The notes beneath the pieces were generated by a model. That model worked only from the letters and a program-made list of their open reading frames with translations. It did no database searches and was not told the origin of the DNA. Positions 1 through 11,339 of a DNA stretch of 64,000 nt are shown here, piece by piece. Source of the DNA: Anniella stebbinsi (lineage: Eukaryota; Chordata; Lepidosauria; Squamata; Anniellidae); the NCBI GenBank assembly GCA_029215795.1, contig JARDYH010000002.1, positions 13,757,001-13,821,000 on the forward strand. Direction: 5' to 3'. A program made the translations under genes and the position numbers. Position 1 is the first letter of the stretch; each line of letters opens with the position of its first letter.

Positions 1-709
1 AAGCCAGGAAATGAACCTCTTCGACCTAGGGAGCCTTCCCAATTCACGTAGCTTTAGCTCTGAGGAAGGTCCTCTCACAGGTCTCACACACACACGAGTT
101 TCAGAACAGCAACGATCAGCTTCTGCCTCCCTCTGCCCGTAACTTTGGCTCCATGGAGAGAGACAGCAAGCTATAGAACACGAATCCAGAACAGTAATCT
201 CAAGTCCAAATCTATGAAAAGCCACAGTGCACTTCTCATGGCAAAGTTCTTTAGAAGTAACAAGTCCAAACATTAACAGAACATGTATAGAGTGCATCTC
301 ACAATTCCAAATCAGAATAGTAACTCACAGCAGTAGCAGAGCAGCAAGAGGATAGACGAGATAATTCCTAGCAACGGAATTACTCTCAGGACCAAGGCAA
401 TATAGTGTGGAGGCTGGGCAAATTCTAAGCTACTTTGATAGACAGGGCTTCAGGCCTGTAATCTAAACTCACGTACCAACAGGGCGGCACGGTTCAACCT
501 CTTCTGATGACGCCACAGTGTGAGGAAGATAGCCCCCACCTTTGCAAAGCATAGTTTAATTCCCAGAGAACGTTCAAGGCCTTCGGCCTACCATTTGAGA
601 TAAGCACATACCAGAGAAGCAGAGATACATTTTCTCATGACAAATTGCCAAGTCTTCAGTCCACAATTCACAGGGCCAGCCCTGTGAATTGTCTACGAAG
701 TATCTGACA
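1..709. other. Unassigned stretch, possible minus-strand LTR-like repeat at the window edge
   Basis: No coding region or repeat family is recognised with confidence. Read on the minus strand from about 709, the sequence starts with tgtcagatacttcg, as an LTR start (TG) might, and near that end has a perfect fold-back (663-690, arms caattcacagggc). No second LTR, primer-binding site or protease/polymerase motif is visible, and the left end lies outside the window. An LTR fragment is a weak guess; it could be unique DNA. Confidence 0.2.
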
Positions 710-884
710 CCTAACACTTATCCTCTGAGGCAGGATGCTCTATATCCAATACACAATAGCTATCCTGCAAATCTCACATCATCTACTCTACTATATTCAT
801 CAAGCTGAGATTACTTTCAGACTTATCTTGGAGATGCTTAGATGGCTAAATATCAACTATAAAATATGAGACACTATAAAATAT

Positions 885-1147
885 GCTTTCCCCTTTTGTG
901 GCATCCCAGTTGTGGAATTAAAACATAGCTTTTTATCAAAGCCTTTGAGGGCTAAAGCTGCACATAGTTTTAGTTATTTTCAAGTGCTTTGACATTTTGT
1001 ACTTGTTTTAGCTTGTTAATGGTTTAATACGCTTTTAGCTGGGTACATTATTTATTGTTCTGTACTGTTTGATTTTATCTGCACACCATCCTGAGATCCC
1101 AGTGATACAGGGATACAATGTTTTAATAAATAAATAAATAAATAAAT
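885..1147 (+). mobile_element. L2-like LINE, 3' end
   Basis: The stretch has the look of the 3' UTR of the L2-like LINEs seen elsewhere here (for example 47829-48534). A 'gtggcatcccagttgtggaa' segment corresponds to the C-terminal coding end of those elements, followed by T-rich sequence and a (TAAA)n tail at 1124-1147. No open reading frame survives. It is a 5'-truncated, decayed copy. Confidence 0.45.
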
Positions 1148-1282
1148 ATCCAATTTGGTATTGACCAGATATCCAATGGTCAATATCAAATATTGATGGT
1201 GAAATAAGTAATACTGATTATTAATGATCATATATCACTTACAGACAAGGGTGCACATCACATATGAAAAGACTGTTGATCC

Positions 1283-1612
1283 CCAGCTTTTGGCACCTGG
1301 AGACCCAATCCAGCTCTTTGGGATTCCTCAGAAAGATCCCTCCCCATGCCTGACCATTTCTCCTGACCATCAATTGTTTGGGGATTTCTTGGCCTTGGTG
1401 TGTGTTTCCCCATTCTCAAAGTCTGAAATTCTTCCCCTAGAGTTTAATTTCTAGTGGTAATTTAAGTTCAAACACGCTAGCACTTTCGGTCCTGCTCCTT
1501 TGCCTTTGGTCCCATCCACCACTGGAATGGGGCCCCCACAAGTTTCTCTCACATTGAATTTGGCAGTTAGGCTTAAAGTGGTTCGACACACCTTCCATAT
1601 GATTGATATTGT
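1283..1612. repeat. Fragment of a dispersed inverted-terminal repeat family
   Basis: This stretch resembles the right part of the element at 2796-3658 and a third copy near 21960-22105. The shared core includes 'cctttggtcccatccacc' and ends in a sequence whose complement begins tgtgtcgaacc, comparable to the gtgttcaacc terminus at 2796. It is non-coding and diverged. Confidence 0.35.
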
Positions 1613-1837
1613 ATAGCTATCTCCTCCACATCCTAAAGGACTGGAGAACCTATCTGTAATTTTGGTGTGTGTGTGGAATGCACGTTAGTTCTTTTGGTCT
1701 CTCACTTGATGATCTCATTCTGGCCTTCCCCATCCTGGGAACTCTCCAGATACATTTGACTACATGCTCTATCATCCCCAGCTAGCATGGCCAAAGGCTT
1801 GCCCTTCCGCCTCTTGTGCAGCAGGAGATCCAAAATG

Positions 1838-2180
1838 CATTGGCTTATAATAGCAGAGTTGGCCCTTGCTCAATGCAGGAATCCACATTAAAGCATACAC
1901 GACAGATGGCTGTCTAGCTGCCTCTTGAATGCCTCTATTGTGGGAGAGCCCACGACCTCCCTAGGTAATTGGTTCCATTGTCATACTCCTCTAACAGACA
2001 GGACATTTTTCCTGATGTCCAACTGGAATCTGGCTTCCTGTAACCTAAGCCCCATTCTTCTGTGTCCGGCACTCTGGGATGATCGAGAAGAAATCCTGGC
2101 CCTCTTTTGTGTGACAACCTTTCAAGTATTTGAAGAGTGCTATCATGTCTCGAGAAGAGATATTTACTATCTCTTAATTT
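1838..2180 (-). mobile_element. CR1 LINE, 3' end, inverted
   Basis: The minus strand matches the CR1 copies at 4954-5512 and 7345-7640: the C-terminal coding region ('ggaagccagattccag', then the regions for a conserved LDIRKNF-like stretch and an RxWN-like stretch), then the 3' UTR with 'ggattcctgcatt'. Stops and indels break the frame, so it is a dead, 5'-truncated copy. The terminal octamer repeats typical of CR1 are not preserved. Confidence 0.75.
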
Positions 2181-2795
2181 AATATCTTAATTTAATATCT
2201 TAATAGATATTTTCTCTCCTTTACCTTGTTGCTTTCCAACCCTTGGTGGCATAAAAATTGTTTGCCTTAAAGGCATTAGCCTTCTTGCGGGTGACACGAT
2301 TTGGCAGTGTCCTTGAACGAGCTACAGGATTCACCTGTAGAACGTATCGTATTATATCTGGAAACCATCCAAGGAGAACCCCCCCCAGTCCTATGAGCTT
2401 GCTACTTCCCCACTCTGCTCTGTGTCATTTGTCTGGGCATGATCTGCACACAGAAACAAGAGAGCACATCATTTCCCCACTGGCTGTCTGTGATTAAGTT
2501 GGTGTCCCAGACTTGGAAAGATTTTCTGGAGTTCTGCTAAAGATTGCTGGTGGAAACTTGAAATTGAGGGAGGCAGTGAAACCAATGAAGGTGTTAAAGC
2601 GGCTGAAGGCTGAAATGTGCAGTTACAGTTGGCTGAGAAAGTGAAGGCTGGCTGAAGGCCAGAGCCGAATGGGTTTTTAAGAAGTCCCCACTGAAGAAGT
2701 GTGCATTGCTTTTCTAGCTACACTGTCTGCAGATGGGAATCTTTTTTCTTTTCTTCAGCGAGTTGATATTAAGGAACAAGGAATCCCTTAATCCA
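2181..2795. other. Unassigned stretch
   Basis: There is AT-rich sequence just beyond the CR1 (repeated 'taatttaatatct') and then unique-looking DNA. I see no ORF with a recognisable domain and no repeat family. Confidence 0.5.
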
Positions 2796-3658
2796 ATGTG
2801 TTCAACCTTAGGCCCGTGGGCCAAATCTGGCCCTCCTAGGTTCTCCAGAAAGCCCTACCCCTTCCTTTAGACCCACCCCTTTTACCTGGCCACGAATCAC
2901 TAAGTAGTTTCCCAGCTTTTGTGCACCTTCCCCCATTTCAACTAGTGGGCTGAATCCTGTCCCCTACTTTTGGAACTTTTTCACTTCCTGCAAAAGAGGC
3001 ATTTTTTTCTGCCTCTTTCACAGGGATGGGGAGAATTTCAGGGAATTTTCTCCTGGGGGAGGGAGAAAATTTTCATGTATCTTTATAAAGTGTAGCCAGT
3101 TGTTTAGGGGTTTCCTTTCTTTCTTTTCTCCCCACAAAAACAACACCCCTGGCACTTGGTGGAGCCCGGCAGTTCTTCATGAATGCCTATGGGAGACCAT
3201 GTGACCTTGTCCTCTCCAATAGGCATTCAGGAAGAACTCCTTGGCTCCTGCAAGTGATGGAGGTGTTTTTTTAAAAATAAAAACAATAGAAAGCAGACCC
3301 TCAAAACTTCCTACATTTAAAAAGGTATGTAGAAACCCAGCCCCCTTCCCAAGGAGAAAATTTCCCCAAATTCTCACCTCTCCCAGCCTCTTTCACTAGA
3401 GCTTGCATTTCCCGCCCACAAAATGCCCAAAATGGAATAATTAACATTTTCAGCACAGCATGAGTTAAAATGCCACTCCTAAGAATTAGTTACTGAAAGT
3501 AAGAGTTTTAAGCTAAGACATGCTGGCATTTTGGGTATTTTTAGCTCTGCCCATTCCCATGGTCCTGCCCTTCTGGCTTTGCCCCTGTTCCCACTGGAAT
3601 TTGACCCCCAAGAGCTTCTTCAAAATAGAATTCATAGGGCTGAAAGAGGCTCAACACT
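2796..3658. mobile_element. Non-autonomous DNA transposon-like element with imperfect terminal inverted repeats
   Basis: The left end (gtgttcaaccttaggccc) and the complement of the right end (agtgttgagcctctttcagc) are similar, so the pair forms imperfect terminal inverted repeats about 860 bp apart. Related right-end sequence occurs at 1283-1612 and near 22050-22105. I could not find a clear target duplication. No transposase is encoded. Confidence 0.4.
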
Positions 3659-4825
3659 CCTGCCCAAAGGTGAATGATAAAGAATAACCCATTGATCTAC
3701 TGTGAATCTCTGTTCTTGTGGACTTGGTACATATTTCACAGACCCTGAACTTTTAAATAGCATGGGACTCTTGGGTGGATAAATTTTCAGGGCTCTTGTG
3801 ACATGCTTTACCTCAATTCCCAACTGCATTAACGGGGGTGGGAGAAAGCGTCCATCCGGTGCTGGACGGGCCCTCTCCTTCCTTTACGAATTAATGTAAC
3901 AACTACCACCACCACAAATACTGTAACACTCATGAGGCTGTACAGGTCTTTCAGTGTTGCTGACACTATACAATATGAAACTATTGTGGCTTCCAGCCAT
4001 ATTCTGGTTTCTATGATACAGATTTAGAGTCGTTCTTGGGATGAAAAAGCCGAGGATCAGTTCGATGCCATGTGCACTGATTTCCTTCCAGCTCAGTGAA
4101 TGTAAATTCCTGATGAACACAGCAAATATGCAGCCGGGTGGAATTCTAATTCAGATTTCATGCATGGGAAAGTGGGAGAGGAGAGAAAAGAGGTTTGAGG
4201 AAATGGCATGAGTAATGTAAAAGAGAAGGAATTAGCTGTTTTAAAAGACAATCTGAAAGCAAATGGGATTGGTTTGGGTTTTTGCTTCCGTCTTTCCTGC
4301 CCGACATTCTCAACTGAATAGCAGTTTGAAGAACAAGTAGGAGGATAACATGGCAATAAGAAATGAAGAGCGGTTGCTCGTAAGCACTCTTGTCAGATGG
4401 GTGCCAGAATCATTCATAGGCTTGAGCCAAGGCAGTCACGGATTGAAAGAACACAGTCAATGCTGGCCTTCTGTCTACAGCCTCAGGAGAAGAGGTTGCT
4501 GGGCTGGCTGCAACTTCATTTAGCTCTTTTTCACAGAAGATTTTCCAAAGGGCCGACTGAACCGTAAGAGCTGTTTACTCATAGGTCTTGTTCACCTCAA
4601 GCTACCTGATCCTAAGCATGGTGGAGGAGGATGGATGTTCAAGCACTCTACTGTGAGGTGGGTTTAGCTTGCAAAGAAGATCTAGAGCACAAATTAGACA
4701 CAGCCATTTTCTAGGAACTCAATTTTCATAATAACCAGCCTGCTATACCCTTTGGCTTCCTCACAGTCCCACCGCACCTACAACATGATGTATGATACGG
4801 CCACATGTGCAAACAATCCCTGTGT
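3659..4825. other. Unassigned stretch
   Basis: Mostly unique-looking DNA. Short ORFs here lack recognisable domains and show no sign of being exons. I see no repeat with clear boundaries. Confidence 0.45.
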
Positions 4826-4827
4826 TA

Positions 4828-5756
4828 GGGTGACTGGCTGTCCTCTTTGGCAGAGGACAGTTCTCCATTGGAAGGCTAGCCTCTATTTTGATGAGGGACT
4901 CTATTTCAAGGGCTATCCAGACCAAACCTGGTTTAAAGATAGAGAAGAATCAGCTTCCAAATTGCGCAAGGTATTGGTTCCTCTCTGTTCGGCACTGGTT
5001 GGGCCTCATCTTGGGTACATCCAGTTCTGTGCACCACACCTCAAGAAGGATGCAGACAAGTTGGAGGGTGTTCAGAGGAGGGCAACATGGATGATCAGGG
5101 GTCTGGAAACAAAGCCCTATGAGGAGAGACTGAAAGAATTGGGCAGCCTGGAGAAGAGAAGACTGAGGGGAGACATGATAGCACTCTTCAAATACTTGAA
5201 AGGTTGTCACACAGAGGAGGGCCAGAACCTCTTCTCGATCATCCCACAGAGCAGGACATAGAATAATGGGCTCATGTTACAGGAAGCCAGATTCCAGCTT
5301 GACATCAAGAAAAAATTCCTGACTATTAGAGCAGTACAACAATGGAACCAATGACCTAGGGAGGTTGTGGGCTCTCCCACACTAGAGGCATTCAAGATAC
5401 AGTTGGACAGCCATCTTTCAGGTATGCTTTAAGGTGGATTCCTGCATTCAGCAGGGGGTTGGACTTGATGGCCCTTATAGGCCCCTTCCAACTCTACTGT
5501 TCTATGATCCTACGAAGAGGTTGGCATTGAAGTTGCACATCAACAGCACTTGGACTGCAGACTTGAAAGGCAGGCACATAGGTCACCAGATCACAGTCCA
5601 CACTATGGTGAGATATACTGTATTTCTAATTCAATTACAATAATTATTTCTATTTTTGCACCTATCTGTACAAGTTAGCACATGCAAAATTTATGTAAAT
5701 TGGTGCCTTTTGTTTTTAGTTTTGGGTGATTTACAAGTGGCCATTCTATCCTTCAT
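4828..5756. mobile_element. TA-flanked inverted-repeat element, split by a CR1 insertion
   Basis: The outer parts (4828-4953 and 5513-5756) align with the uninterrupted copy at 49940-50247. Shared landmarks are 'ctggtttaaag' left of the break and 'atggtgagat.tactg' right of it. Both ends are next to TA dinucleotides, as expected for a Tc1/mariner-type insertion, and the termini (gggtgactgg and, in complement, gaatggccact) are loosely inverted. No coding capacity. Confidence 0.5.
4954..5512 (+). mobile_element. CR1 LINE, 5'-truncated 3' end
   Basis: Translation gives the C-terminal segment of the CR1 reverse-transcriptase protein: '[15 protein letters not shown]', '[16 protein letters not shown]', 'EERLKELG' and '[14 protein letters not shown]' all fit CR1. 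The frame breaks after 'SIIPQSRT' (about 5260) and continues in other frames to a 3' UTR that ends near 'ccaactctactgttctatg', a decayed form of the CR1 terminal octamer repeat. It interrupts the element at 4828-5756, so it is the younger of the two. Confidence 0.85.
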
Positions 5757-6022
5757 TCACATTGTACGCAAGGTAGGAGCTCTCATAAGAAGAGATCTCT
5801 AGTTTAGTATCTAGCTTCCCATGGTGGCCAAACACAGACCTCCAGGAAGCTCATAGGCAGGATTTGAAAGCAATGACCGTCTCCCACTATTTCTCCCTTG
5901 GAACTAGCTTTCAGAGACAGATTGTTTCTGAACATTGAGGTTCTCTATGGTCATCACTCATCATTCATGCTTCCCCATTTCACCTATGGAAGGACTACAC
6001 ACTGATTGGGTATATGACCTGG

Positions 6023-6243
6023 AAGTGGAGGCTGGTGACTCTGAGTTTTGGTGGGGCTGTGAATCCATTCTGGGTTTCAGTCAGAACCAGCCAGAACTCT
6101 AAAGGAGCTACCCAACATGCCAAACCTACTTTGGGGATAGGGTTCAGCACTTTGGACAGCTCATTTAGAGCTCTGTCTGTTTCTGATTAAAATCTGGAAT
6201 GGATTCACAGCCCCACCGAAATCAGAGCCACCAGCCTCCACTG
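6023..6243. mobile_element. hAT-type MITE, family with TIR CAGTGGAGGCTGGTG
   Basis: Terminal inverted repeats: left end aagtggaggctggtgactc; right end, in complement, cagtggaggctggtggctc. The 8-bp flanks (tgacctgg / caatctgg) match at only 5 of 8 positions, consistent with an old insertion. Relatives lie at 7722, 23130, 36802 and 47070; the copy at 36802 has a clearer 8-bp duplication. Non-coding. Confidence 0.65.
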
Positions 6244-6944
6244 CAATCTGGGCATTTGAAACTGCTACTGGTTTCTTAGGGCACCTCCTTCTATACTATT
6301 CAACTTGTACGGATTGTATCCTGGAAATCTGAAGCAGCAGGGCAGATCGCAGAGGAAGGAGGATCTCAGGCACAGCAAGAAGCAAAGGAGAACGGAGGAA
6401 AAAACATTGAAGTGACGGAAGGCAAGCGACGAAAACACAGGAACAATGCAAAGGTGGCCAAGAATGATAAAACCCTGGCCTCTTTGAAATGATCTGCAAA
6501 AGGTGAAAGGCCAGAGGCAGCCAGATGGAATCGCTTGCAGTTATACAGTCCCTGTAAATGCAGTTCCTTCGACAGGGCAAAGACTCCATTATGTAATCTG
6601 TTACATTTGGGATTACAGTTGCTTTCAGTGAATTTAGGAGACCTCTCTAGCCTACACTCCAGTTACAAAAATTGCCTAGAAGGCAAAAGGTAGAGATTCA
6701 AACTGGGAAATCAGAGGGAAGTACGAGAAAGAGGAGGGAGAAGCCAATGGTAGAACCACTTGTAAGGAGGCTGGGCTGGTTATTTAGCCATGACAACCCA
6801 TGAGAATGAAAATCAAAGCTTTATTTACCAGTGCAGGAACTGACTGAAAGTCTTAGGCTGCCATCCTGTGGTCCCTGGGATGGTGTTGGATTGATTGTAT
6901 CTCCTCCTCCAAGGTCAGAGACAGGGCTTCTCCTTGCACCTGAA
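6244..6944. other. Unassigned stretch
   Basis: Purine-rich sequence around 6340-6440 and unique-looking DNA. No domain-bearing ORF and no repeat family recognised. Confidence 0.45.
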
Positions 6945-7255
6945 GAACTTTCCAACTTTCTTCCATGATGGAACTCATAATGGAACATGCAGTTCCCAGG
7001 TAGTCTCCCCTCCAAGCCCTGGCCAGACCCGGACCTGCTTAACTTCAGCAAGGTGCCTGCCTCCTGTGCCTTCAGACCCTGCCCTTGGACTCCAACTCCC
7101 ATCAGCCTCAGTCAGCACAGCCAGTGGCGCAGGAGGGTGGGAGCTGTAGCTCAGCAATGGCTGGCAGTCCCCCCCACCTGCTCTGTTCCCATCATAATGG
7201 CCATTATTTTATTCACTCTTTTATAAAACTATTCTGACAAAAGCAAAGTGCTGCA
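6945..7255 (-). mobile_element. 5S-rRNA-related SINE, inverted
   Basis: On the minus strand 'gctgaagttaagcaggtccg' and 'ggaggggagactacctggga' follow the internal control region of 5S rRNA (A-box and C-box area), and the 3' side ends with 'gagttccatcatggaagaaa', which resembles the Sauria SINE / Bov-B tail. The same order is seen at 8760-9072. It is too diverged and incomplete to be a functional 5S gene. The family assignment (5S-Sauria-like) is from memory. Confidence 0.65.
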
Positions 7256-7344
7256 GCTCTTCCCTTCCTGGTGTCAGAGCTTTGATAGCAGGAGAGAAAA
7301 AAGTGGGTGGGATGGGAGACATAGTGTGGGTTGAGTGGAGGAGG

Positions 7345-7640
7345 CTTTGGGTTTGCCAGGATCGCTTCTCAACCATCCCAGGGTGCAGAACATGGAATAA
7401 TAGGCCCAAGTTACGGGAAGCCAGATTTCGGCTGGACATTAGGAAAAACTTCCAGACTGTTAGAGCAGTACGACAATGGAACCAATGACCTAGGGAGGTC
7501 ATGGGCTCTCCCACACTTGAGGCCTTCAAGAGGCAGCTGGACAGCCATCTGTCAGGGATGCTTTAAGGTGGATTCCTGCATTGAGCAGGGGGCTGGACTT
7601 GATGACCTTATAGGCCCCTTCCAACTCTACGATTCTATAA
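7345..7640 (+). mobile_element. CR1 LINE, 3' end
   Basis: Translation shows 'LREARFRLDIRKNFQTVRAV' followed by a frame break, then the CR1 3' UTR ('ggattcctgcattgagcagg', 'ccttccaactctacgattct'). The terminal octamer (attctatg) is partly kept. 5'-truncated copy of the same subfamily as 4954-5512. Confidence 0.85.
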
Positions 7641-7721
7641 GCCCCCAATATGGGGGGACGTTTATACCAGCCTGGGAGCTGGTTTAAATGATTCCCGTCC
7701 ATTGATTTTCATGGGAGCAAT

Positions 7722-7842
7722 AGAGGCTGGTAGCTCTGATGTCAAAGTACCTTGGATGGCCTCTTTAGAGTTCTGACTGGTGCTGACTGAAGCCCAGAGT
7801 TCAACTCCACTGATGTTGGAGCCACCAGCCTCCACTGAATGG
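7722..7842. mobile_element. hAT MITE copy (CAGTGGAGGCTGGTG family), internally deleted
   Basis: Left end resembles agaggctggtagctctgat; right end is ccaccagcctccactg. Internal 'tctgactggtgctgactgaa' matches the copies at 36802 and 47070. It is shorter than the 6023 copy. Confidence 0.55.
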
Positions 7843-8470
7843 AAGGGAAATAGGTTTTTTGAAATTTGAAGGAAAGGAAGCCACCACCCTTCCCCCCCCC
7901 CCCCCTTTCACCCTCTTTCAAAGCAAGGCTTTGGAAAAGTTGGAGTTCTCTGACGTTGGATCACACTGAATAAGCAGTAGCTTTGCCTCAGGTATGCTCT
8001 AGGGTTGCAAGAATCCTTGTCAGTTTAAAAGATCTAGACGCCCAAGTGGGTTCAAATTAGGACACGCAACTGAAAGATCATAACGGGAATAATATAGAAC
8101 ACCATCCAGCAAGAGCTGAAGTTATTATAATGAAGTCTAGAAATCATAACTTAAGAGTTTAAAGTTCAGGCAATGAGGGTGTTGAGGGGCAGTCATTTAT
8201 TGATTCCTTCGTTGTGCTTTTAAATCGTCCAACCACCCCCAAGTTCTCTGGGTGGTCTACATAATCCATATGTCCACAATGTGGTTGCACTCGTGCCAGC
8301 TCTCAGTAGTTAAGATGAACTGCCACTAGCAAAATGCAGCCTGAGCAAGATCTGGGAATCAACTGGCTGCCAGTGTTAAACATCAGTGTTAATGAAAATA
8401 ACATCAGAATTAGCCCTAAATGCCTTCCACTATGTTCTATGGGATAGAACAAGACTAGGCAATAGACACT
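7843..8470. other. Unassigned stretch with a poly-C tract
   Basis: Contains a C homopolymer run at about 7892-7905. The remainder is unique-looking DNA without a recognised repeat or ORF. Confidence 0.45.
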
Positions 8471-8472
8471 GG

Positions 8473-8694
8473 CTGCATTCAGACAACACAATAATCAACT
8501 GGGGTGGGGGAAACAATTGTCAGTTGTATTGACTATCGTGTCGTCTGAATGCTGCTATATTCAACTCAGTGCTGATCCTAATCCACACCACGGTTGATTA
8601 TTTATTACCATGTTGTGTGGGGAGTACCCCCTAGATAAACAACTGTAAAGTTGATTATTACCCCACCATTGACTATCGTGTTGTCTGAATGCAG
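8473..8694. mobile_element. MITE with near-perfect 17-bp terminal inverted repeats
   Basis: Left terminus ctgcattcagacaacac and right terminus gtgttgtctgaatgcag are exact complements. The interior repeats related blocks ('ataatcaact', 'gactatcgtg') in both orientations. Larger relatives with ttcggatgacac ends lie at 33605 and 35080. No convincing target duplication was found. Confidence 0.7.
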
Positions 8695-8759
8695 TCACTC
8701 TGTTCACAAACAATCAGCCTTCCCTCTATACTCCAGGGTGGGGACCTGCTGGCTATCCA

Positions 8760-9072
8760 GTTATTTATTTATCCATTACATTTACATCCAAATTTCTTCC
8801 GTTGTGGAACTCAAGGACGACATGAGGTTCCCAGTTGGACTCCACTCCAAACACTGACAGGACCCAGACTTGCATAGCTTCAGCAAGGTGCCTGCCTCCT
8901 GTGCCTTCACACCCTGCCCTGGGACTCCAACTCCCATCAGCCTCTGTCAGCATAGTTCATGGTCCAGGAGGGCGAGAGCTGTTGCTTGACAATGTCCAGA
9001 GGGCCCCACCTCTGCTCTGTTCCCATCATAACTGCCTTCATTTGTTCTTTTATAAAACTATCCCAATAAAAG
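8760..9072 (-). mobile_element. 5S-rRNA-related SINE with Sauria-type tail, inverted
   Basis: On the minus strand the 5S-like segment ('ccttgctgaagctatgcaag', 'ggagtggagtccaactggga') is followed by 'ttgagttccacaacggaaga' and an A/T tail with taaa repeats. This is the clearest of the two copies for showing the Bov-B/Sauria-like 3' end. The 5' part ('gatgggagttggagtcccag') is shared with 6945-7255. Confidence 0.7.
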
Positions 9073-9529
9073 CAAAGTGCTGGAACCACCAATTCTACTT
9101 CTAGAAGAGATTGATCATGCTCTCAAATGCTTGTCATTTACTTCTCACTTCCGCTTGACAAGCCAGCACTAACACCACGATAGCCAATTGCATGCTGTAT
9201 CTTCGCGGCAACATATGCTGTCTTCCGCGTTTGTTGACTTTCATGCCCCACAGTAATGCATGTGAGACCTATGGCTAGTTAAGTGGAAGTGGTTTATTTA
9301 CTAAATGTTAACACAATATAATTGGGACACAATCCAGTCTACTTGTAGGCACACTTGTCTTAACAGCAGTCATTGTCTTAACAGAGCCCTGTTCCCCCCC
9401 CCCCCACACAGCTACACATGTGCGCTGCATGTGTGCAAGCAATAAGACAGGCTGTTAGAGGAATGGGAGAGCGGCACCTTCTTTGTTCTTGTCCCATACT
9501 CCTGTTCACATTGATCCAAGCATGAATAA
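9073..9529. other. Unassigned stretch with a poly-C tract
   Basis: Short C-run near 9394-9404 and otherwise unique-looking DNA. Confidence 0.45.
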
Positions 9530-9873
9530 CTTGGAGGCTTGGAGGGGCGCCGACAAAAGAGAAGGCCTTTTCAGTGGTGGCCTCCCAACTATGGAATAAG
9601 CTCCCCACTCAGGCTTGCCTGGCATCAACACTGTCATCTTTTTGGTGCCAGGTTAAGAGACTATCCTTTACTCCCAGGCACTTAACGGCATGTGTGGGAC
9701 ATTTATGTCAGCCATCTAAACAGGTCTCGTATTCTGTTGAAACTGTTTTTAGCTGTCTATATTGTTTTAAATTTTATGCTGTATTTTATGTGCTATTCAC
9801 CGTATGAATTGTTGTGAACTACCCAGAGAGGTTGGGCTATTAGGTGGTATAGAAATCATCATCATCATCAAGC
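9530..9873 (+). mobile_element. L2-like LINE, 3' end
   Basis: One frame reads 'EKAFSVVASQLWNKLPTQA' and a few residues later 'STLSSFWCQVKRLSF', the C-terminal signature of the L2-like LINEs also present at 47829 and 59830. The 3' UTR ends in 'gggctattaggtggtataga' and a short (ATC)n tract. 5'-truncated. Confidence 0.75.
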
Positions 9874-10000
9874 AGATGTCTGGAGGTGATCTAGGAAGCA
9901 GAGACCACTCATTCCCTCTAATGGTCACTTGTTTTACCAGCATGCACACATTGGGTGAGAGCTCTTTTGAACCTGTTGGGATTCACAATACATGTGCAAT

Positions 10001-10475
10001 TAGGGATGTTAGAGACATCTATTTCAGGGATGGAGTTCTATGTGTTTTCCTAGGCTCAGACCCCCCCAGACTTCATTTTGGTTTCCACTGCAGCGCCCAA
10101 CTCAATCTGCAGCAAATTGGGTCAGTCTGCGAATTTCCTGGGAAGTTTGCATTTTTTGGAAAGGTTCTGCAATTTGTGTAAATTTCTAAGCAATTTGCAT
10201 AAATTATGGTCACATTTGTACAACATGCAAATTTTGGCCAAATTTGCACAAATCATGCTAATTACGGGCAATTTTGTGTAATATGTGAAAATCCTGCCAT
10301 GATTTGCACAAATTGCTCAGAAATGTGTGCAAATTGCAGACCCCTCATAAAATGCACAAAAAGGAGCTTGGAGAACAGCCTGCAGCTTGGCTCACAGACG
10401 TAAAGTGAGTCATACACACCGCAGAACTCTGTCGAGCCAAAACAGAATTGGATTTTCCAGCGATGGGCATCCCTA
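10001..10475. mobile_element. Non-autonomous hAT element with TTTGCACAAA-type subterminal repeats
   Basis: Termini tagggatgtt and, in complement, tagggatgcc are flanked by a perfect 8-bp duplication tgtgcaat (9993-10000 and 10476-10483), diagnostic of hAT-like transposition. The interior is filled with variants of aatttgcacaaatt in both orientations, which probably represent transposase-binding subterminal repeats. It shares this motif with the element at 36094. No transposase ORF. Confidence 0.85.
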
Positions 10476-10529
10476 TGTGCAATATGATTGCCCTGGACCG
10501 CTCATGGTTTTGATGTTCTCTTTGAGAGC

Positions 10530-10677
10530 CAATGTGGTGTAGTGGCCAGAGTGTTGAAGTGGGAGTTGGGAGATCCGGGTTCTAGTCCCCACTCAGTCAT
10601 GCTGCTCACTGGGCGACTTTGGGCCAGTCACAGACTCTCAGCCCAACCTACCCCATAAGGTTGTCGTTGTGAGGATA
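10530..10677 (+). mobile_element. Sauria SINE, 5' (tRNA-related) half, split by a LINE
   Basis: Starts gagccaatgtggtgtagtgg, with a pol III A-box-like region and a B-box-like 'gggttctagtcccc', then the SINE body ('gggccagtcacagactctca'). It stops at tgaggata, exactly where the LINE begins; its 3' half resumes at 15985 with the same tgaggata. It is a SINE head, not a tRNA gene. Confidence 0.9.
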
Positions 10678-11339
10678 GGCTTTGTCTATTGATTTCATCA
10701 TCTTTAGACGCAAAAATAAAAGAGGTTTCTAACAGTGATTCTATGACACAGGCTCTTGTACTCGAACTGAGAACAGCTAAAATGACATTATTGATTTTCA
10801 ATGTATACTTCCCTCCCTCAACATGTAAGATGACAACTATGGCAATCTGGCAGAAATTTGAGAGTTTTTTTCTAGAACAGACAACTAAATATCCGCATGC
10901 GCACCCTATTTTGGCGGGCAACCTAAACGCCAGGTCTGGTACCTACTTAGTAGATCCACTAGAGTGTAGTGGTAACATCCTAAATGGCGAAGGTTCTTTT
11001 GGTGTCAATCTTCGACATTCTAAGGACCTCTTGCTTAACTATGCAGGGAAATGCATGTTACAGTTAGTATTCAGAAATGATATGGTTATACTGAAAGGGC
11101 ATGAGAACTAGGGATGTGCACTGGATCGGATCCGATCCACGATCCGAGTCCGGTCCAGTGGGAAATCGGATAAATTATCCGATTTCTGATCCCGCAGCTG
11201 GATCGGCCGATCCAATCCGAACCGGTCCGAAAAAGCTCCGAACCGGTTCGGCGGATCGGCGGATCGGCGGGCGCCCACTGGCGCCCACCGCCGCTTCCAT
11301 TGGCGGGCGCCAGCGGGCGCCCGCCGATGAAAGTGGACA

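Noticed and set aside
8845..8905. Possible 5S rRNA gene, minus strand
   Set aside because: Only a diverged internal region is present, embedded in a SINE with a Bov-B/Sauria-like tail.
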